Shown here: positions 16,455-24,491 of the stretch, one piece after another
Layout: each line of letters begins with the position of its first letter
Numbering within the stretch: the stretch's first letter is position 1
From: VRUE01 sp963844395
Lineage (GTDB): Bacteria > Actinomycetota > Thermoleophilia > Solirubrobacterales > 70-9
Length of the DNA: 64,000 nt
Assembly: GCA_963844395.1 (NCBI GenBank)
Contig: CAWJNX010000001.1
Coordinates: forward strand, 682,001-746,000
Reading direction: 5' to 3'
Position numbers and translations under genes: made by a program
Notes under the pieces: generated by a model
Told to the model about the DNA's origin: nothing
Databases searched by the model: none
The model's input: only the letters and a program-made list of their open reading frames with translations

Positions 16455-16711
16455 GCGCTGGCCGCCCTCTGCTTCGACTCGACCAGCGCCGCCAGCGTCG
16501 ACAGGTTCTCGAAGTTCTCTGCGAGCAGCTCCTCGTCGGCGAGCCGTACGCCGAACTCCTCCTCTACGTACTCGACGAGCTGCTCGATGCCGAGCGAATC
16601 GACCGCGCCCGTCGCAAGCGGGTCCCTACCGTCGTAGCGCTCCTCGATCAGCTCCTCGACGACAAAGCCCCACAGCACTCGCTCGATCTCCTGCCGTCCC
16701 GGATCGGTCAC
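16451..16711 (-). CDS. Acyl carrier protein
   Basis: This 86-residue acidic four-helix protein has the phosphopantetheine attachment motif GAVDSLGIEQLVEYVEEEF, with Ser in D-S-L. Length and charge fit a stand-alone carrier protein. It starts with GTG, overlapping the TGA of the upstream hydrolase-like gene by 4 bp, and its own TGA overlaps the ligase GTG. This position makes it the likely acceptor of the ligase's acyl group. It is not beside fatty-acid synthase genes, so it is a dedicated carrier rather than the housekeeping AcpP. Confidence 0.92.
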   Translation of the reverse strand: MTDPGRQEIERVLWGFVVEELIEERYDGRDPLATGAVDSLGIEQLVEYVEEEFGVRLADEELLAENFENLSTLAALVESKQRAASA

Positions 16712-17526
16712 CGGACCCCTTCCTCAGCTTTGGCGCGCCGCTTGAGCCAGTCGGCAGTGGCCTCTCCCAGGCGCGGGTTGTTCTGGGAGCCGAAGCGCCA
16801 GGTTCCGGGTACGTCGACCCGCTCGAAGCGCTCGGGCACCGCGTCCGCCTCGTTGAGGGCGCGATGGCGGATGACCGCCCCATCGCCCTGAAACGCCTGA
16901 AGTGCGGACTCCACCGCTGCGTCCGCCACCTCGGCCCGCTCGAGGATGCGCGCGGGAACCGGGTAGCCATAGGCCATCCCAGGGGCCGTGCCCACCTCCA
17001 TCATCTGGCGAGGCGAGGGCCCTGGCGCGAGCGGCCTGCGGCTGGTGGCGAGGCGCTTGAAATAGGAGCCCGGGCGCAGCGCCGGCTGCACGAGCAGGAG
17101 CCGCTCGACGCTCGCCTGCCGCTGGGCGAGGCAGGCGATCGAGGCGCCGACCATGAAGCCGGCAAGAATCCAGCTCAGCTCGGGGCAGCGCCGCGAGGCC
17201 GCCGCGATGGCGTCGCAGGCAGCCTGGATCAAGTCGCCGAGCTCGAGATCGGCGAGATCTCCATGGCTGTCGCCGTAGCCGGGATAGTGGAAGACAAGCC
17301 CGGCGCCGCCAATCCTCGCCATCTCGAGAGCGACCGAGCGCACGAGGGGATCGGTGCGATCGGCCTCCGTACCCCAGGAGCCGCAGGCGACCACGCCGTA
17401 CGGCCGCGAGGGCTGAGCGGCGGCGAACAACGAGCCGTAGAGCTCAACCCCGCCCGAGGAGAAGAAGAAGACCTCCCGCCGCAAGCCGTCGCCGATCCAC
17501 GTACCGCTGTCCACCCATCGGCTCAC
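16708..17526 (-). CDS. Alpha/beta-hydrolase-like protein lacking the nucleophile
   Basis: This 272-residue protein has the alpha/beta-hydrolase core: YGSLFAAAQ and VVACGSWGTEADR near the N-terminus, then VFHYPGYGDSHGD. The elbow reads ILAGFMVGAS, where GxSxG has become G-F-M-V-G, so Met replaces the nucleophilic Ser. A late acid/His region is hard to assign. It is therefore probably not a classical hydrolase; it may bind acyl groups or use another chemistry. The GTG at 17526 overlaps the preceding TGA by 4 bp, as do all junctions of this operon. Homology to the hydrolases of exosortase-type clusters is possible but not proven. Confidence 0.78.
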   Translation of the reverse strand: MSRWVDSGTWIGDGLRREVFFFSSGGVELYGSLFAAAQPSRPYGVVACGSWGTEADRTDPLVRSVALEMARIGGAGLVFHYPGYGDSHGDLADLELGDLIQAACDAIAAASRRCPELSWILAGFMVGASIACLAQRQASVERLLLVQPALRPGSYFKRLATSRRPLAPGPSPRQMMEVGTAPGMAYGYPVPARILERAEVADAAVESALQAFQGDGAVIRHRALNEADAVPERFERVDVPGTWRFGSQNNPRLGEATADWLKRRAKAEEGVR

Positions 17527-18890
17527 CGAGGAGAGACTAGCGCTGGATCGCCCGCCCGGGGAGCCACCCGGGTTTTGAATGCTCGCCGAAGCGCCAGCTC
17601 GTCGCCAGCCTCGATTAAGCACGCGGCCACGTGCTCGGCCGAGCCGCCAGGGGCCGCGTCGTCGGCGCTGAGGATGAGGTCGTAGGCGGATGATTCGAGC
17701 GGGTGCGGCGGGGGGACGCCGCCAGCCAGCCAGAGCAGGTTGAGCTGCGCCGGCTTCAAGGCATAGCGGCCGCTGCCGCCGAAGTGGACGGCCACGTCGT
17801 AATCGAATGCGGCGACGCTCTCGACCTCTTCGGCGCACAGGACAATCGCGCGGCGGCGGTGGCGGCGCAGCGCCGCCGACAGCTCCTCGAGCGAGGGCCC
17901 TGGACGCTCCTCCCACTCCGGCACAGCGGACTTCAGGCAGAAGCCCAGTGCCTCCACCTCCGCCTCGGTGGCGCCCCATGCGGAGACAGCGGGCAAGCCG
18001 GGCTCAGCCCAGAGGCCGCCGCCCCGCAGGCGGTCGAGCTCGTATTCGCGGCGGACCCGTGCTCCCCACCGCTCGCCGAACAGGCGGCGGTTGCCGCGCA
18101 CCCATTCGCCGCGCCGCTCGGCGCCGACCGTGTCCAGAGTGGAGTTCGGCGAGTGGATCAGCAGTGAGCGTCCACTGCAACGGACGCTCATACCGCGCTC
18201 GCGCAGCTTCAGCGCCAGGTTGACGTCCTCCGGGCCGTACCGGTAGCCGTGCGTGAAGCCGCCAATCTCGTCAAAGGCCTCGCGCCCGATCAGCAGGCAG
18301 GCGGCGACTACGACCAAGACCTCCGTGTCCTCGCCAAGCCGATCGCCCAGGGGATCGTCACCGCGATCCCGGTAGACCGGAACGAGCATGCCCTCCTCCT
18401 CCCGGCTTCTGAGCCCACGTTGGTTGACGAGGTAGCGGCCCGGTAGTTCAGCGTCGTTTGCCGGCTTTACCAGGGTTGGGCCCACCGCCCCGGCCCCAGA
18501 ATGCAAGCAGACGACAAGCTCCCGCAGCCAACCTGACTCGAATGGCTCGGCGTCGTTGTTCAGGAAGAGCAGCAACTCCCCAGTTGCGAGCATGGCGCCC
18601 TGGTTGCAGCCGTCGGAGAAGCTCTCGTTGTGGGCGTTCGCCACGATCGATATCGGGAACGGTGCCTCGACGCGGCGCATGAAGTCGAGCGAGCCGTCGG
18701 AGGAGGCGTTGTTGACGAGGATCAGCTCCAGCTGGGGATAGTCGGTTCGCTCGCGCAGGCCGGCAACCAGCCGACGCAGGTGCTCGACGCCGTCCCGGTT
18801 GAGGACGACAATCGAGACCAGCGGCCATGCGGACGATGCGGGCGGAGGGCCGAGCCGGCGGCGGACCTCGGCGGCGAGCCCGGCGCTCAC
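17523..18890 (-). CDS. GT2 glycosyltransferase fused to a half GT-B domain
   Basis: The 455-residue enzyme begins with a GT-A fold: SIVVLNRDGVEHLRRLV, NNASSDGS, the metal-binding LLFLNNDAEP, and the GPEDVNLALKLRERG acceptor loop. It resembles rhamnosyl/galactofuranosyl-type GT2 enzymes. After about residue 310 comes a second domain with FCLKSAVPEWE and ALKPAQLNLLWLAGG. This matches the N-terminal half of the GT-B enzyme at 40412-41749 and the C-terminus of the frameshifted GT2 at 35549-37289. GTG 18890 overlaps the upstream TGA (GTGA). TTG 18920 is possible but would overlap more. It transfers a sugar at the cytoplasmic membrane face; donor unknown. Confidence 0.87.
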   Translation of the reverse strand: MSAGLAAEVRRRLGPPPASSAWPLVSIVVLNRDGVEHLRRLVAGLRERTDYPQLELILVNNASSDGSLDFMRRVEAPFPISIVANAHNESFSDGCNQGAMLATGELLLFLNNDAEPFESGWLRELVVCLHSGAGAVGPTLVKPANDAELPGRYLVNQRGLRSREEEGMLVPVYRDRGDDPLGDRLGEDTEVLVVVAACLLIGREAFDEIGGFTHGYRYGPEDVNLALKLRERGMSVRCSGRSLLIHSPNSTLDTVGAERRGEWVRGNRRLFGERWGARVRREYELDRLRGGGLWAEPGLPAVSAWGATEAEVEALGFCLKSAVPEWEERPGPSLEELSAALRRHRRRAIVLCAEEVESVAAFDYDVAVHFGGSGRYALKPAQLNLLWLAGGVPPPHPLESSAYDLILSADDAAPGGSAEHVAACLIEAGDELALRRAFKTRVAPRAGDPALVSPR

Positions 18891-19702
18891 CGGAAGATCG
18901 CCGTCTCGTGGTTGTGCCAATGGGCGCCGGTTTGCTTGTAGGGAAGCTCGGAGGCGGGCACGTCCTCGACCCAGTCCCAGATCTCCTCATAGGGAGCCAC
19001 ACGTATCCCCTCGAAGGCCGCAGCGAGGCGCTGGTAGTCACCGGCGACTTCGCAGTAGAGCTCGCCGAAGGGCTCTGCGACCGAGCCGGCGATATTGGCA
19101 ATAAAGGCGTCAAACGAGCCCCATTCGTGGATGAAGCGCATCAGCGTGAAGATCCCCGGACCGACCGTCAGCCATATTGCCTCGCGGACGTTTTGCCCGA
19201 CGGACCAGATTCGTTCGGCGATGCGCGCCTCGACGTTCGCGGTGGCGATCTCAAGGGCCAGACCCAGGAACGGGTGCCACGGGTGCCGGAAGGCGAACAG
19301 CCCGTTCCAAATGCGCCGCGTCTGCAGGCCGTTGAGATCGTGAATCCCGCCACCCAGAAAGACCTGTCCCCCGTCGAAGCTCTCGAGCAGTGGCCGCAGC
19401 GGCGCCCTGCACCGGTAGTCCACGTCCGCGTAGACACCGCCCAAGGCCAGGACCGAGCAGTAGCGGAAGTAGTCGGACTGCATCGCGGGCACCGCGCATG
19501 CGCGGAATGCCTCGAGCTCTCCGCGGCCGAAGTGACTGGCGATGAACCGCTCCGCCCGCGTCTTGCTGAAGACCCGGTGCTCGAAGTCGGGGTTGAGATC
19601 GCGAAAGCTGCGAAACGGTCCGGCGAGATAGTCCGGAGGCGTGTCCCCATCCCAGTACTGGCTGATCGACGGCGCCGGCTGTACGGTCTCGGCGGTACCC
19701 AT
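18887..19702 (-). CDS. DXD-type sugar glycosyltransferase (OCH1/capsular family-like), first gene of the six-gene operon
   Basis: The 271-residue enzyme has the pattern of the Gly_transf_sug family: an N-terminal PAPSISQYWDGDTPP, then MQSDYFRYCSVLALGGVYADVDYRC, where DVD is the metal/nucleotide-sugar DXD motif. A late HWHNHETAI may bind the acceptor or metal. Length fits the family. It heads the minus-strand operon running to 14041. A TACGCT -10-like box at 19719-19724 (minus strand) lies 16 nt before the ATG, giving a very short leader with no clear ribosome-binding site. It shares the 88-bp intergenic region with a divergent GT2 gene. Confidence 0.85.
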   Translation of the reverse strand: MGTAETVQPAPSISQYWDGDTPPDYLAGPFRSFRDLNPDFEHRVFSKTRAERFIASHFGRGELEAFRACAVPAMQSDYFRYCSVLALGGVYADVDYRCRAPLRPLLESFDGGQVFLGGGIHDLNGLQTRRIWNGLFAFRHPWHPFLGLALEIATANVEARIAERIWSVGQNVREAIWLTVGPGIFTLMRFIHEWGSFDAFIANIAGSVAEPFGELYCEVAGDYQRLAAAFEGIRVAPYEEIWDWVEDVPASELPYKQTGAHWHNHETAIFR

Positions 19703-19790
19703 CTTGGCGCCGAGACTAGCGTAGCCTCACGAGGATTGCCAGCGAACAGTAATGGATACGCGTTCGGTCGCGCAGGTGTATCCTGCTGCC

Positions 19791-20687
19791 GTGCTAGCCG
19801 GTCGAGATTTGCGGGCGATCGCGCTCCTCGCCACCTACAACGAGCGACGCTTCGTCGGTCCCTTCATCGAACACTTTGAGAGCCACGGTGTCGAGACGTA
19901 CCTGATCGACAACCGCTCGACCGACGAGACGGTCGAGATAGCCGAACGCCACCTCGGCAAGGGGTTGATAGGCATCGAGGCACAGCCCGAAGCCACGGGG
20001 AGTCACTTCGTCCTCGAGCGTCAGCTGCGGCGCAAGGAGGAGCTGGCGCGCGAGCTCGACGCCGACTGGTTCATCCATGTTGACGCCGACGAACTGCGGC
20101 TGCCGCCGGCCGGCAAGGGCAGGCTGGTCGACGCTCTCGCGGAGGCCGATCGCGAAGGCTACAACGCAGTGAACTTCCTCGAGTTCGCCTTCATCCCCAC
20201 CCTGGAGGAACCCGACCATGATCATGCCGAGTTTCAGCGCACCCTTCGCACCTATTACCCTTACGCGCCGCAGTTCCCTCACCGGCTGAACGCCTGGCGG
20301 GCGACGGACGACTTCGACCTGAAGAGCACCGGCGGGCACGGGGTGCGCTTCGAGGGCCTAAAGATGTGTCCGGAATCCTTCGTCGCTAGGCACTATCTTT
20401 TCCTCAGCGTTCCGCACGCGATCGAGAAGTACGTCAAGCAGACTTATGACGAGCGGGAGGCGAAACTCGGGGCCTACCGCTGGCGCGCACGCATCCAAGC
20501 GAAGGACGTGCGGCTACCGCGCCGCGCCGAAGTGCGCTGGGCCGAGTCCGACGGGAACCTCGATGCGAGCGAGCCCTGGGACATACACTTCCTCGACGAC
20601 GGCAAGGGCCGCGCCTATGACCCATCCCGCGTCGTACCGACGCCCGGGGCTAGGGCGCCTGCCACGCAAGGTGGAAAAGCCGACTAG
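19791..20687 (+). CDS. GT2-type glycosyltransferase (single-domain paralogue of the 27365 fusion)
   Basis: The 298-residue enzyme starts AIALLATYNERRFVGPFIEH, then LIDNRSTDETVEIAE and WFIHVDADELRLPPA, where DADE is the metal site. The motifs EEPDHDH and HYLFLSVPHAIEKYV are shared with the N-terminal half of the gene at 27365. The family is a GT2-like clan typical of surface glycan clusters. ATG 19752 is in frame, but a TATCCT box (19779-19784) lies inside that extension, 6 nt before GTG 19791. The GTG also matches the paralogue's start, so a leaderless GTG start is preferred. The next glycosyltransferase gene begins 7 nt after the stop. Confidence 0.87.
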   Translation: MLAGRDLRAIALLATYNERRFVGPFIEHFESHGVETYLIDNRSTDETVEIAERHLGKGLIGIEAQPEATGSHFVLERQLRRKEELARELDADWFIHVDADELRLPPAGKGRLVDALAEADREGYNAVNFLEFAFIPTLEEPDHDHAEFQRTLRTYYPYAPQFPHRLNAWRATDDFDLKSTGGHGVRFEGLKMCPESFVARHYLFLSVPHAIEKYVKQTYDEREAKLGAYRWRARIQAKDVRLPRRAEVRWAESDGNLDASEPWDIHFLDDGKGRAYDPSRVVPTPGARAPATQGGKAD

Positions 20688-20694
20688 GACAGGG

Positions 20695-21864
20695 GTGACC
20701 ACTCCCGCTTCTATCCCGAGTGACCGACGCGGAGAGATCGCCATCGTGATGGGTCCGCTGTGGGAAACTTGGTCCCCTCATGACATAGATTGTCGAGGTC
20801 TCGGTGGTACGGAGACCGCCGCTGTACGGGTGGCTCAAGCACTCGTCCAACTCGGTCACAACGTAGCCGTGTATGGTGAGGTTAGACCGGGTACGGTTGA
20901 CGGCGTCGCCTTCCGTCACCATTCAGCTTTCGAAGCGACGGATCGTCGCTTGGCAGTAATTGTTTCTCGTAATCCTGAGTACTTCGATCATCCCATCAAC
21001 GCACAGACTTCGATGTTTTGGATGCACGATCCTTCCTATCAGGATCGGCTTACTCCCCAACGCTCCACACACATAGATTACTTCCTGGCGTTGAACAAGT
21101 GGCATTTCGAACACATGCTGAAGTCTTATCCGTTCATGCGAGGAAAGCTCCGGACGATTCGAAACGGCATCGAATTGGACTACTTCAAAAAAACGCGACA
21201 CGATCCGCAGGGAGATCGAAGTACGCAGCGCAGGCACCCGTCACAAAGGCGAAAACGCGTCGTCTACACCTCCGCACCCTACCGCGGCATCGACATCTTG
21301 CTCGAGCTGTGGCCCCGAATTCACGCCGAGGTGCCCGACGCCGAACTCGCGTACTGCCACACCGATGTATACAACACGCTCGCTGACATACATCCCAGAC
21401 TTGCCGAACACCGCGATCGAATTCACGAGCTGACCGAGGCAACCGAGGCTGCTCGGGCGCTTGGCCCTCTTCCCCAGCCGGAGTTGGCGCAACTCCTTCT
21501 CACCTCGCTTGTATGGGCCCATCCCTCGTGGGTCACTCCATCTGGCGAACCGTTTTACGAGACCAGCCCCATCGCGGCAATGGAGGCTCAAGCGGCAGGA
21601 TGCTTGGTCGTCGCTTCGAAGTGGGGAGGGCTACAGGACGTTGTAAAGGTCGGGCGCTTGATCGGCTTCGAGCCGCTCGGAGAACGCTGGCGCAACGCCT
21701 TCGTGGATGAGATCGTCAATGGGTTGACCAACTCCGACACCCAAATCTGGGCCCAAACACGCGGCCCGGAGGCGGTCGCTGGGCTCAACTGGCACAGCGT
21801 CGCGGAGCGGGTGTCCTACCTGGTCGGCCGCGACGCTGTCATCGATGCGCCTCGATCGCGCTAG
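20695..21864 (+). CDS. GT4-like glycosyltransferase
   Basis: The 389-residue GT-B enzyme has GLGGTETAAVRVAQALVQLGHNVAVYG near the N-terminus (acceptor loop), RNGIELDYF at the domain linker, RVVYTSAPYRGIDILLELWP, and FYETSPIAAMEAQAAGCLVVASKWGGLQD in the nucleotide-sugar site with E-x7-E character. GTG 20695 follows AGGAC after the previous TAG. The stretch from about 20740 to 21240 is visibly richer in A/T and in codons such as GTT, TCT, CGT and AAT than its neighbours, which hints at later acquisition. It is probably cotranscribed with the preceding GT2. Confidence 0.88.
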   Translation: MTTPASIPSDRRGEIAIVMGPLWETWSPHDIDCRGLGGTETAAVRVAQALVQLGHNVAVYGEVRPGTVDGVAFRHHSAFEATDRRLAVIVSRNPEYFDHPINAQTSMFWMHDPSYQDRLTPQRSTHIDYFLALNKWHFEHMLKSYPFMRGKLRTIRNGIELDYFKKTRHDPQGDRSTQRRHPSQRRKRVVYTSAPYRGIDILLELWPRIHAEVPDAELAYCHTDVYNTLADIHPRLAEHRDRIHELTEATEAARALGPLPQPELAQLLLTSLVWAHPSWVTPSGEPFYETSPIAAMEAQAAGCLVVASKWGGLQDVVKVGRLIGFEPLGERWRNAFVDEIVNGLTNSDTQIWAQTRGPEAVAGLNWHSVAERVSYLVGRDAVIDAPRSR

Positions 21865-21875
21865 CGGGGCCGGTA

Positions 21876-21965
21876 CTATGAGGTGCGGCGGAACGCGACG
21901 CCGGATCGACGGGTAATGGTTCCAGGGAGTGTACCGTTCGACGCTAAGAGGTCCCGTGGACGCAG
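21876..21965 (-). pseudogene. Fossil 3' end of the methyltransferase gene located at 23228
   Basis: The minus strand reads SNGTLPGTITRRSGVAFRRTS and stop (key part RRSGVAFRRT). It matches the end of the intact methyltransferase (RRSGLAFRRTA and stop) with a 1-nt indel. The DNA alignment covers about 90 bp, including the shared GGTAATGGTTCCAGGGA. The rest of the gene is absent. The glycosyltransferase gene 21976-23037 lies between the two copies. Confidence 0.72.
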
Positions 21966-21975
21966 ATGGTGCTGC

Positions 21976-23037
21976 TCAGCGCAGCTGCAGAGCCTCGAGC
22001 ACCCGCTCGGCGACGCGAGGCCAGGTGAAGCGGGCGGCATTCCGCCTGGCGAGCCCACCCAGGCGACGGGCGATCGCGGCATCGCAGAGTTCCAGCATCG
22101 CTGCGAGCAGGGCGTCGTCGTCTTCAGGATCAACAATTAGCCCGCCATGGCCGATCGCGTCGGCGGCGCCGCCCACCGAGGTCCCGATGCTCGGCACCCC
22201 AGCCGTCCCCGCCTCGACGTAGACGATGCCGAAAGGCTCAAAGCGGGACGGCATGACGAAGCACGTAGCACGCTCGAATAGTCGGCGCTGATAGCGGCGG
22301 CGAGCGGCCTCCTGCTCGCGGTCCTCCACGCGGGGCATGGGGCCATGGCCACAGACGGCGACGTGGTCGACCAGGGGGTGCTCGCTGACGAGGTCAAGCG
22401 TCGCATCAGGGATCTCTCGATAGAGCGTCATGAAGGCACGCAGGACCGCCGGCCCGTTCTTCCGCTCCCAACCCTCTCCGAGGAAGAGGAACCTGGGCGG
22501 TTCGTATTTCTTCCTCGCCGGCGGCTCGAACTCGCGGTTGGCGCCGAGGCCGACAACACGCACCTTCTCGCGTGGCACACCATAGTCGCCGGTCAACGAG
22601 CTCGCGGCCCATTCGGTCGCGGTGCAGCAGGCCAGCGCTCCTGAGTATGCGTCCCCCTGCCGGCACCTCCACGCCTCGGCCCAATCGCCTGACAGATTGA
22701 GCACACCGAGCGCCTGAGAAACGGTCGCATCCTCGAAGGTCACGTAGCGAACGCCCTCCGGCAGGGTGAAGGTGGATCCCATTTGCACGACGCCGTCGAG
22801 CGGGACTGCGGCGTGAACTGCCCGTGCGATCTCCGCGGCGGTACGGTCGGCGACGTCGGGTGAGCGCATCGCCGCGCCGTCCTCGGAGATTCCGGTGAGG
22901 TGCACGACCTCGACGCCGTGGGCTCGCAGCCCACCGGTGAGCCCGGCGGGAACGCCCGACCAGGTGCGCTCGTCGATTGGTTCAGGGTGGGCGATACCCA
23001 CCCTCATCGGTGGCGCTTGAAGAATCGCGGTCTTCAC
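21976..23037 (-). CDS. GT4-like glycosyltransferase
   Basis: The 353-residue GT-B enzyme has WSGVPAGLTGGLRAHGVEVVHL (acceptor loop), VRVVGLGANREFEPP (linker), RFLFLGEGWERKNGPAVLRAF, and the donor-site motif MPSRFEPFGIVYVEAGTAGVPSIGTSVGG. GTG 23037 is taken as start; ATG 23007 (MRVGIAHPEP) is equally sensible and closer to a typical GT-B beginning. Its 3' side holds the fossil methyltransferase fragment and its 5' side is followed after 190 bp by the intact methyltransferase gene on the same strand. The gene may therefore have been inserted between duplicated ends. Confidence 0.87.
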   Translation of the reverse strand: MKTAILQAPPMRVGIAHPEPIDERTWSGVPAGLTGGLRAHGVEVVHLTGISEDGAAMRSPDVADRTAAEIARAVHAAVPLDGVVQMGSTFTLPEGVRYVTFEDATVSQALGVLNLSGDWAEAWRCRQGDAYSGALACCTATEWAASSLTGDYGVPREKVRVVGLGANREFEPPARKKYEPPRFLFLGEGWERKNGPAVLRAFMTLYREIPDATLDLVSEHPLVDHVAVCGHGPMPRVEDREQEAARRRYQRRLFERATCFVMPSRFEPFGIVYVEAGTAGVPSIGTSVGGAADAIGHGGLIVDPEDDDALLAAMLELCDAAIARRLGGLARRNAARFTWPRVAERVLEALQLR

Positions 23038-23227
23038 CTCGCGTCGTGCCAGTGCCTCTCAGCGTTACCTTACCGACAGCGTCAACGCCGATGCGAGAGC
23101 GTCGCTGAACGTACGATCCCCAGCGGCTCGGTGCGCGATCTGGCGGAGATGCTCACCTCCCGTGGCTCCCATCTCACCGATTTGCAGGCCGTGCGCGACC
23201 AAGAGGCGACCGCTAGCGGAACCGATA

Positions 23228-23791
23228 CTACGCGGTGCGACGGAACGCAAGGCCTGATCGACGGTAATGGTTCCAGGGACTGCCATTTGACCCTGAGAGG
23301 TCCCGCGTGATCGACGTCAGCTCCTCGTCATGGCGGAACCCGGCCTGCTCGATTCGAGGTATCCAGTACCCCTCGTCCTGCTCGTTGACATGGTGATAGC
23401 CGCCTTGCCCGGGAGAAGCGTGCGTCATCAGCAGAAACCGCCGTGCTGCTCGAAACGTGACAAGGAAGTTGGCTAGGTACTTCTCTTCGACATGCTCGAC
23501 GAACTCGCAGCTCCAGACGAGATCGAATCGGCGCGGCAGCTCGTAGGGGCCAATCGTGTAGTCGTGCTGGACGATCAGCGGCGAGTCCTGTGGAATTCCC
23601 TCCACGCCGAGAACCTCACAGCCGAGACCGCGGAAGAACTCAAGTGCGTGGCCCTCGCCGCAGCCGACGTCGAGGGTCGAACGGACCCCGAGCGAGTCAA
23701 CGAGCCAGCGCCAAAGATCGGGGTACCAAGTGGCGGGATCGCCCCCCACGATATAGCCCCCGAGGTGACCCTGTTGAATCTGCTCGAACAT
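23228..23791 (-). CDS. Class I SAM-dependent methyltransferase
   Basis: This 187-residue enzyme has STLDVGCGEGHALEFFRGLG (motif I), VLGVEGIP (acidic end of strand 2) and FDLVWSCEFVEHVEEKY (motif IV with the EHV pattern of sugar methyltransferases). Late LLMTHASPGQGGYHHVNEQ could form the substrate lid. ATG follows GGAGAAGG. In a glycan locus it most likely O-methylates a sugar. Its last codons are duplicated at 21876-21965. Between 23038 and 23227 I see no gene. Confidence 0.85.
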   Translation of the reverse strand: MFEQIQQGHLGGYIVGGDPATWYPDLWRWLVDSLGVRSTLDVGCGEGHALEFFRGLGCEVLGVEGIPQDSPLIVQHDYTIGPYELPRRFDLVWSCEFVEHVEEKYLANFLVTFRAARRFLLMTHASPGQGGYHHVNEQDEGYWIPRIEQAGFRHDEELTSITRDLSGSNGSPWNHYRRSGLAFRRTA

Positions 23792-23878
23792 CAGCGATCG
23801 CCTTCTCCCGCGGCTGCACTGGGACGGTCAACGTGGCCGGCTTCGCGTCTGTAGTTCTTAGGCAAGGAAGATCATCCG

Positions 23879-24433
23879 TCAGACCCGGTCGATCCGAAAC
23901 ACCGTCTCGGCGCCCCCCAGCACCGCTGGGCTGTCGAGCACCTCCATCTCCCAACGCACCCCCTTGAAGCGGTCCGTGAGGTCGGAGAGGCGGAAGCTGA
24001 AGTTCGGCACGTTGGGCGAGTTCTCGCCCGGCGTCAGGTCGCGGGTCTCCTCGGAGAAGGGAGTGAAGAGGACGAGGAACATGCGCTCGGTGAAGGAGGC
24101 GATTGCGTTGTCGAGCACCTTCTGCCATTGCGGATCGTGCTCGAGGACATGGCGCATGAACAACCCGGGCGTGCGCGAGCGGTACTCAGTCAGGTCGACT
24201 ATCTCGTCGGCGAACTTGGAGCGCGAGCCGTCGATTCCCCGGTAGCGCTCCGGCGGGATCAGGTTCCGCATCCAGCCCAGGCCGCAACCCCAATCCTCCA
24301 CGTCGAGGTCCTCCAGCCAGCGGGCGCCGAGCTCGTAGGTGGCGGTGTCCGCGAAGGGCATCGGCTCCTTCGCCCCGGCGAACATCTCGTCCCACAGCCC
24401 AACATTGCTCACGTTGCCCTCACGGCAAGCCAT
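23879..24433 (-). CDS. SAM-dependent methyltransferase-like protein
   Basis: The 184-residue protein has a compact methyltransferase layout: WLEDLDVEDWGCGLGWMRNLIP (motif I, D-W-G-C-G-L-G), YRGIDGSRS (strand 2) and FMRHVLEHDPQWQKVLDNAIAS (HVLEH motif as in sugar methyltransferases). It ends VLGGAETVFRIDRV. ATG 24433 is chosen. The frame continues to TTG 24487, and GTG 24412 with GAGGG before it is also possible. It is divergent from the FkbM-type gene, with about 60 bp between them. The substrate is probably a glycan sugar, by context only. Confidence 0.8.
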   Translation of the reverse strand: MACREGNVSNVGLWDEMFAGAKEPMPFADTATYELGARWLEDLDVEDWGCGLGWMRNLIPPERYRGIDGSRSKFADEIVDLTEYRSRTPGLFMRHVLEHDPQWQKVLDNAIASFTERMFLVLFTPFSEETRDLTPGENSPNVPNFSFRLSDLTDRFKGVRWEMEVLDSPAVLGGAETVFRIDRV

Positions 24434-24491
24434 CTTAGCCGTATCCGAGGCGACCCAGCCCGTTTCCCAAGCCAAGGTATCGTCCAAGAAT

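Noticed and set aside
15943..17685. Plus-strand open frame of 580 codons opposite ligase, ACP and hydrolase
   Set aside because: It spans three well-supported minus-strand genes with matching 4-bp overlaps; the product is Arg/Ser/Pro-rich and has no motif.
23065..23286. Small minus-strand open frame of 73 codons
   Set aside because: It overlaps the end of the methyltransferase gene and shows no ribosome-binding site, domain or usual composition.
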